From the NCBI RefSeq assembly GCF_029543155.1, contig NZ_JARQXA010000005.1, positions 124,001 to 188,000 of the forward strand: a stretch of DNA of 64,000 bases. Reading direction: 5' to 3'. Every line of letters starts with the position of its first letter. The first letter of the stretch is position 1. Origin of the DNA: Sphingomonas sp. HITSZ_GF. GTDB taxonomy: Bacteria; Pseudomonadota; Alphaproteobacteria; Sphingomonadales; Sphingomonadaceae. The notes under the pieces are model-generated. The model made no database searches. It was not told the DNA's origin and worked only from the letters and a program-made list of their open reading frames with translations. Below are positions 62,786 through 64,000 of the stretch, piece by piece. The translations under genes were made by a program, and so were the position numbers.

Positions 62786-62985
62786 TTACAGTCTCCAGAA
62801 ATAGAAAGGGCCGCCCATCACGGGCGGCCTGTAACGGGCCCGGCTTAATGCGATGTGCGCAGAAGAGCAAGAAAAAGGGGCGGGCAGCCTCACGAAACAA
62901 CCGCCCTATACGTCATCCCGGCGAAAGCCGGGATGACGGCTATTGGGCAGCGGAGGAAGATTCGGGCGCCGGGATGACGTTTACG
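62786..62985. other. Gap between glycosyltransferase and trcR
   Basis: A 200-bp gap between two minus-strand genes containing the solo hairpin at 62912-62937 and the trcR leader. GGGCCGCCC / GGGCGGCC complementarity at about 62809-62828 may be a terminator for the glycosyltransferase transcript. Confidence 0.45.
62912..62937. repeat. Solo palindromic repeat
   Basis: Single hairpin GTCATCCCGGCGAAAGCC..GGGATGAC. Confidence 0.78.
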
Positions 62986-64000
62986 TCACGCCGCCGCCCG
63001 CTCTCCGTGCATCGGGTGGAGCGCGTTGACGAACTGCCGCGCGCTGGCTTCCCAGGTGAAGGTGCGGCCATAGGCAGCGCAGGCCGCGCGGTCCTTGGTC
63101 AGCGCCTCGCCGATCGCCTTGGTCAGGTCGGCATCCATCGCGCCGGTCTCGGGCGTGAGCACGTCGATCGGGCCGGTGACCGGATAGCCGGCGACGGGCA
63201 CGCCGCAGGCCAGCGCCTCGATCATCACCAGGCCGAACGTGTCGGTCTTGCTGGGGAAGACGAAGACGTCTGCCGCCGCATAGGCGGAGGCGAGTTCGGC
63301 GCCGAACATCGGGCCGAGGAACTTCGCGTCAGGGAAGCGCGCTTCGAGCGAGGCGCGCGCCGGGCCGTCGCCCACCACCACCTTGGTGCCGGGATGCGTG
63401 GTCTTCAGGAACGCCTCGAGATTCTTCTCGATCGCGACGCGCCCGACATAGAGCTGCACCGGCCCGGGCAGGTCCTTCATCGCCGGATGCGGCGCGAGGC
63501 CGGGATGGAAATTGGCGAGGTCCACGCCGCGGCCCCAATGCTTCACATGGCTGAGGCCATGATCGATCAGCGACTGGCGGATCGAGGGCGTGGAAGCGAG
63601 GATCGCCTGGCTCGGCGCGTGGAACCACTTGATGTAGCGCCAGATCCACTCGGCCGGCACGCCCGAGCGCGCCGAGACATAATCGGGGAACTGGGTGTGA
63701 TAGGCGGTGGTGAACGGCATCTCGTGGCGGATGCACCAGCGTCGCGCGGCGACGCAGAGCGGCCCCTCGGTCGCCAGGTGGATCGCGGTGGGATTGAACG
63801 CCTCGAGCATCGCGCCGACGCTGGCCACCCGGGCAAGTGCGAGGCGGATCTCGGGATAGGTCGGGCACGGCAGCGAATAGAAGAGATCGGGCGAGATCAC
63901 GATGACCTTGTGCCCCTGCTTCTCCAGGACGTCGCGCACCGATTGCAGCGTGCGCACGACTCCGTTCACCTGGGGCTCCCAGGCGTCGGTCACTATGGCT
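62986..64000 (-). CDS. Glycosyltransferase family 4, partial at 5' end
   Basis: GT-B-fold glycosyltransferase, about 338 residues visible. The window ends inside the first strand: readable start is AIVTDAWEPQVNGVVRTLQSV, so at most a few residues are missing. Further motifs: CIRHEMPFTTAYHTQFPDYV, LYVGRVAIEKNLEAFL (donor-site loop), VGDGPARASLEA, VFPSKTDTFGLVMIEALACGVPVAGYPVTGPID. Close to the DgdA/PimB-like group that adds sugars to diacylglycerol or lipids; acceptor inferred only. The GTG at 63993 in this frame is not the true start. Confidence 0.92.
   Translation of the reverse strand, partial: AIVTDAWEPQVNGVVRTLQSVRDVLEKQGHKVIVISPDLFYSLPCPTYPEIRLALARVASVGAMLEAFNPTAIHLATEGPLCVAARRWCIRHEMPFTTAYHTQFPDYVSARSGVPAEWIWRYIKWFHAPSQAILASTPSIRQSLIDHGLSHVKHWGRGVDLANFHPGLAPHPAMKDLPGPVQLYVGRVAIEKNLEAFLKTTHPGTKVVVGDGPARASLEARFPDAKFLGPMFGAELASAYAAADVFVFPSKTDTFGLVMIEALACGVPVAGYPVTGPIDVLTPETGAMDADLTKAIGEALTKDRAACAAYGRTFTWEASARQFVNALHPMHGERAAA

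Overview
The window is high-GC alphaproteobacterial chromosome, most likely from a Sphingomonas or close sphingomonad. Evidence includes the cell-cycle regulators CtrA, CpdR and TrcR, GANTC (CcrM) sites clustered before ctrA, a PhoK/SPAP-type alkaline phosphatase, a bacterial arginyltransferase, and many short palindromic repeats of the kind common in this group. I see no phage, insertion sequence, CRISPR array or plasmid functions. Both window edges cut a gene: fusA on the left and a glycosyltransferase on the right.

Layout. 1-3.1 kb: str operon (rpsL-rpsG-fusA, minus). 3.4-9.2 kb: small membrane protein, bactofilin, DUF4142 lipoprotein, GFA-type zinc protein, DUF3140 protein, a four-repeat OAA-type lectin and an inner-membrane pair. 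9.3-12.6 kb: E2 and E3 of pyruvate dehydrogenase around a thioesterase. 12.7-20.7 kb: stress protein, M28 peptidase, RcnB-like protein, methionine sulfoxide reductase, arfB, pseudouridine synthase, an MVL-type lectin protein, an M15 peptidase and a wrbA-pirin pair under a divergent LysR regulator. 21.7-22.6 kb: ctrA with its control region. 22.7-28.5 kb: secreted protein, HPP protein, amidohydrolase, ilvA, bpt. 28.6-31.9 kb: the conserved trio ATP-grasp / alpha-E / transglutaminase. 32-36.4 kb: dsbD with a thioredoxin-fold partner, and phoK. 36.4-44.5 kb: beta-helix protein, then a valine-degradation run (mmsA, isobutyryl-CoA dehydrogenase, hydrolase, enoyl-CoA hydratase, mmsB) behind a palindromic operator. 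44.5-47.1 kb: BtuF/C/D-like importer. 47.2-52 kb: soluble chemoreceptor-like protein, kdsA, TonB-like protein, tRNA-Val, cpdR, N-formylglutamate amidohydrolase. 52.1-64 kb: candidate small RNA, cytochrome b561, SapC, a D-2-hydroxyacid dehydrogenase, DEAD helicase, thioredoxin, GST, dienelactone hydrolase, HxlR regulator with divergent acyl-CoA dehydrogenase, trcR, glycosyltransferase.

Most notable observations: a probable anti-Shine-Dalgarno small RNA at 52.13-52.24 kb with promoter and terminator; two unrelated high-mannose lectin families (OAA and MVL) 10 kb apart; seven GANTC sites plus a CtrA box before ctrA; arginine at S12 position 88, the classical streptomycin-resistance position; an M15 peptidase frame that runs through the wrbA terminator and antisense across wrbA; a transglutaminase with serine at the catalytic cysteine position; and a rich set of paired palindromes (REPIN-like) with conserved inner spacers, nearly one per gene boundary in places.

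Starts were moved inward from the longest frame wherever a ribosome-binding site or family N-terminus decided it. Functions are assigned by recognisable motifs only; no database search was run.
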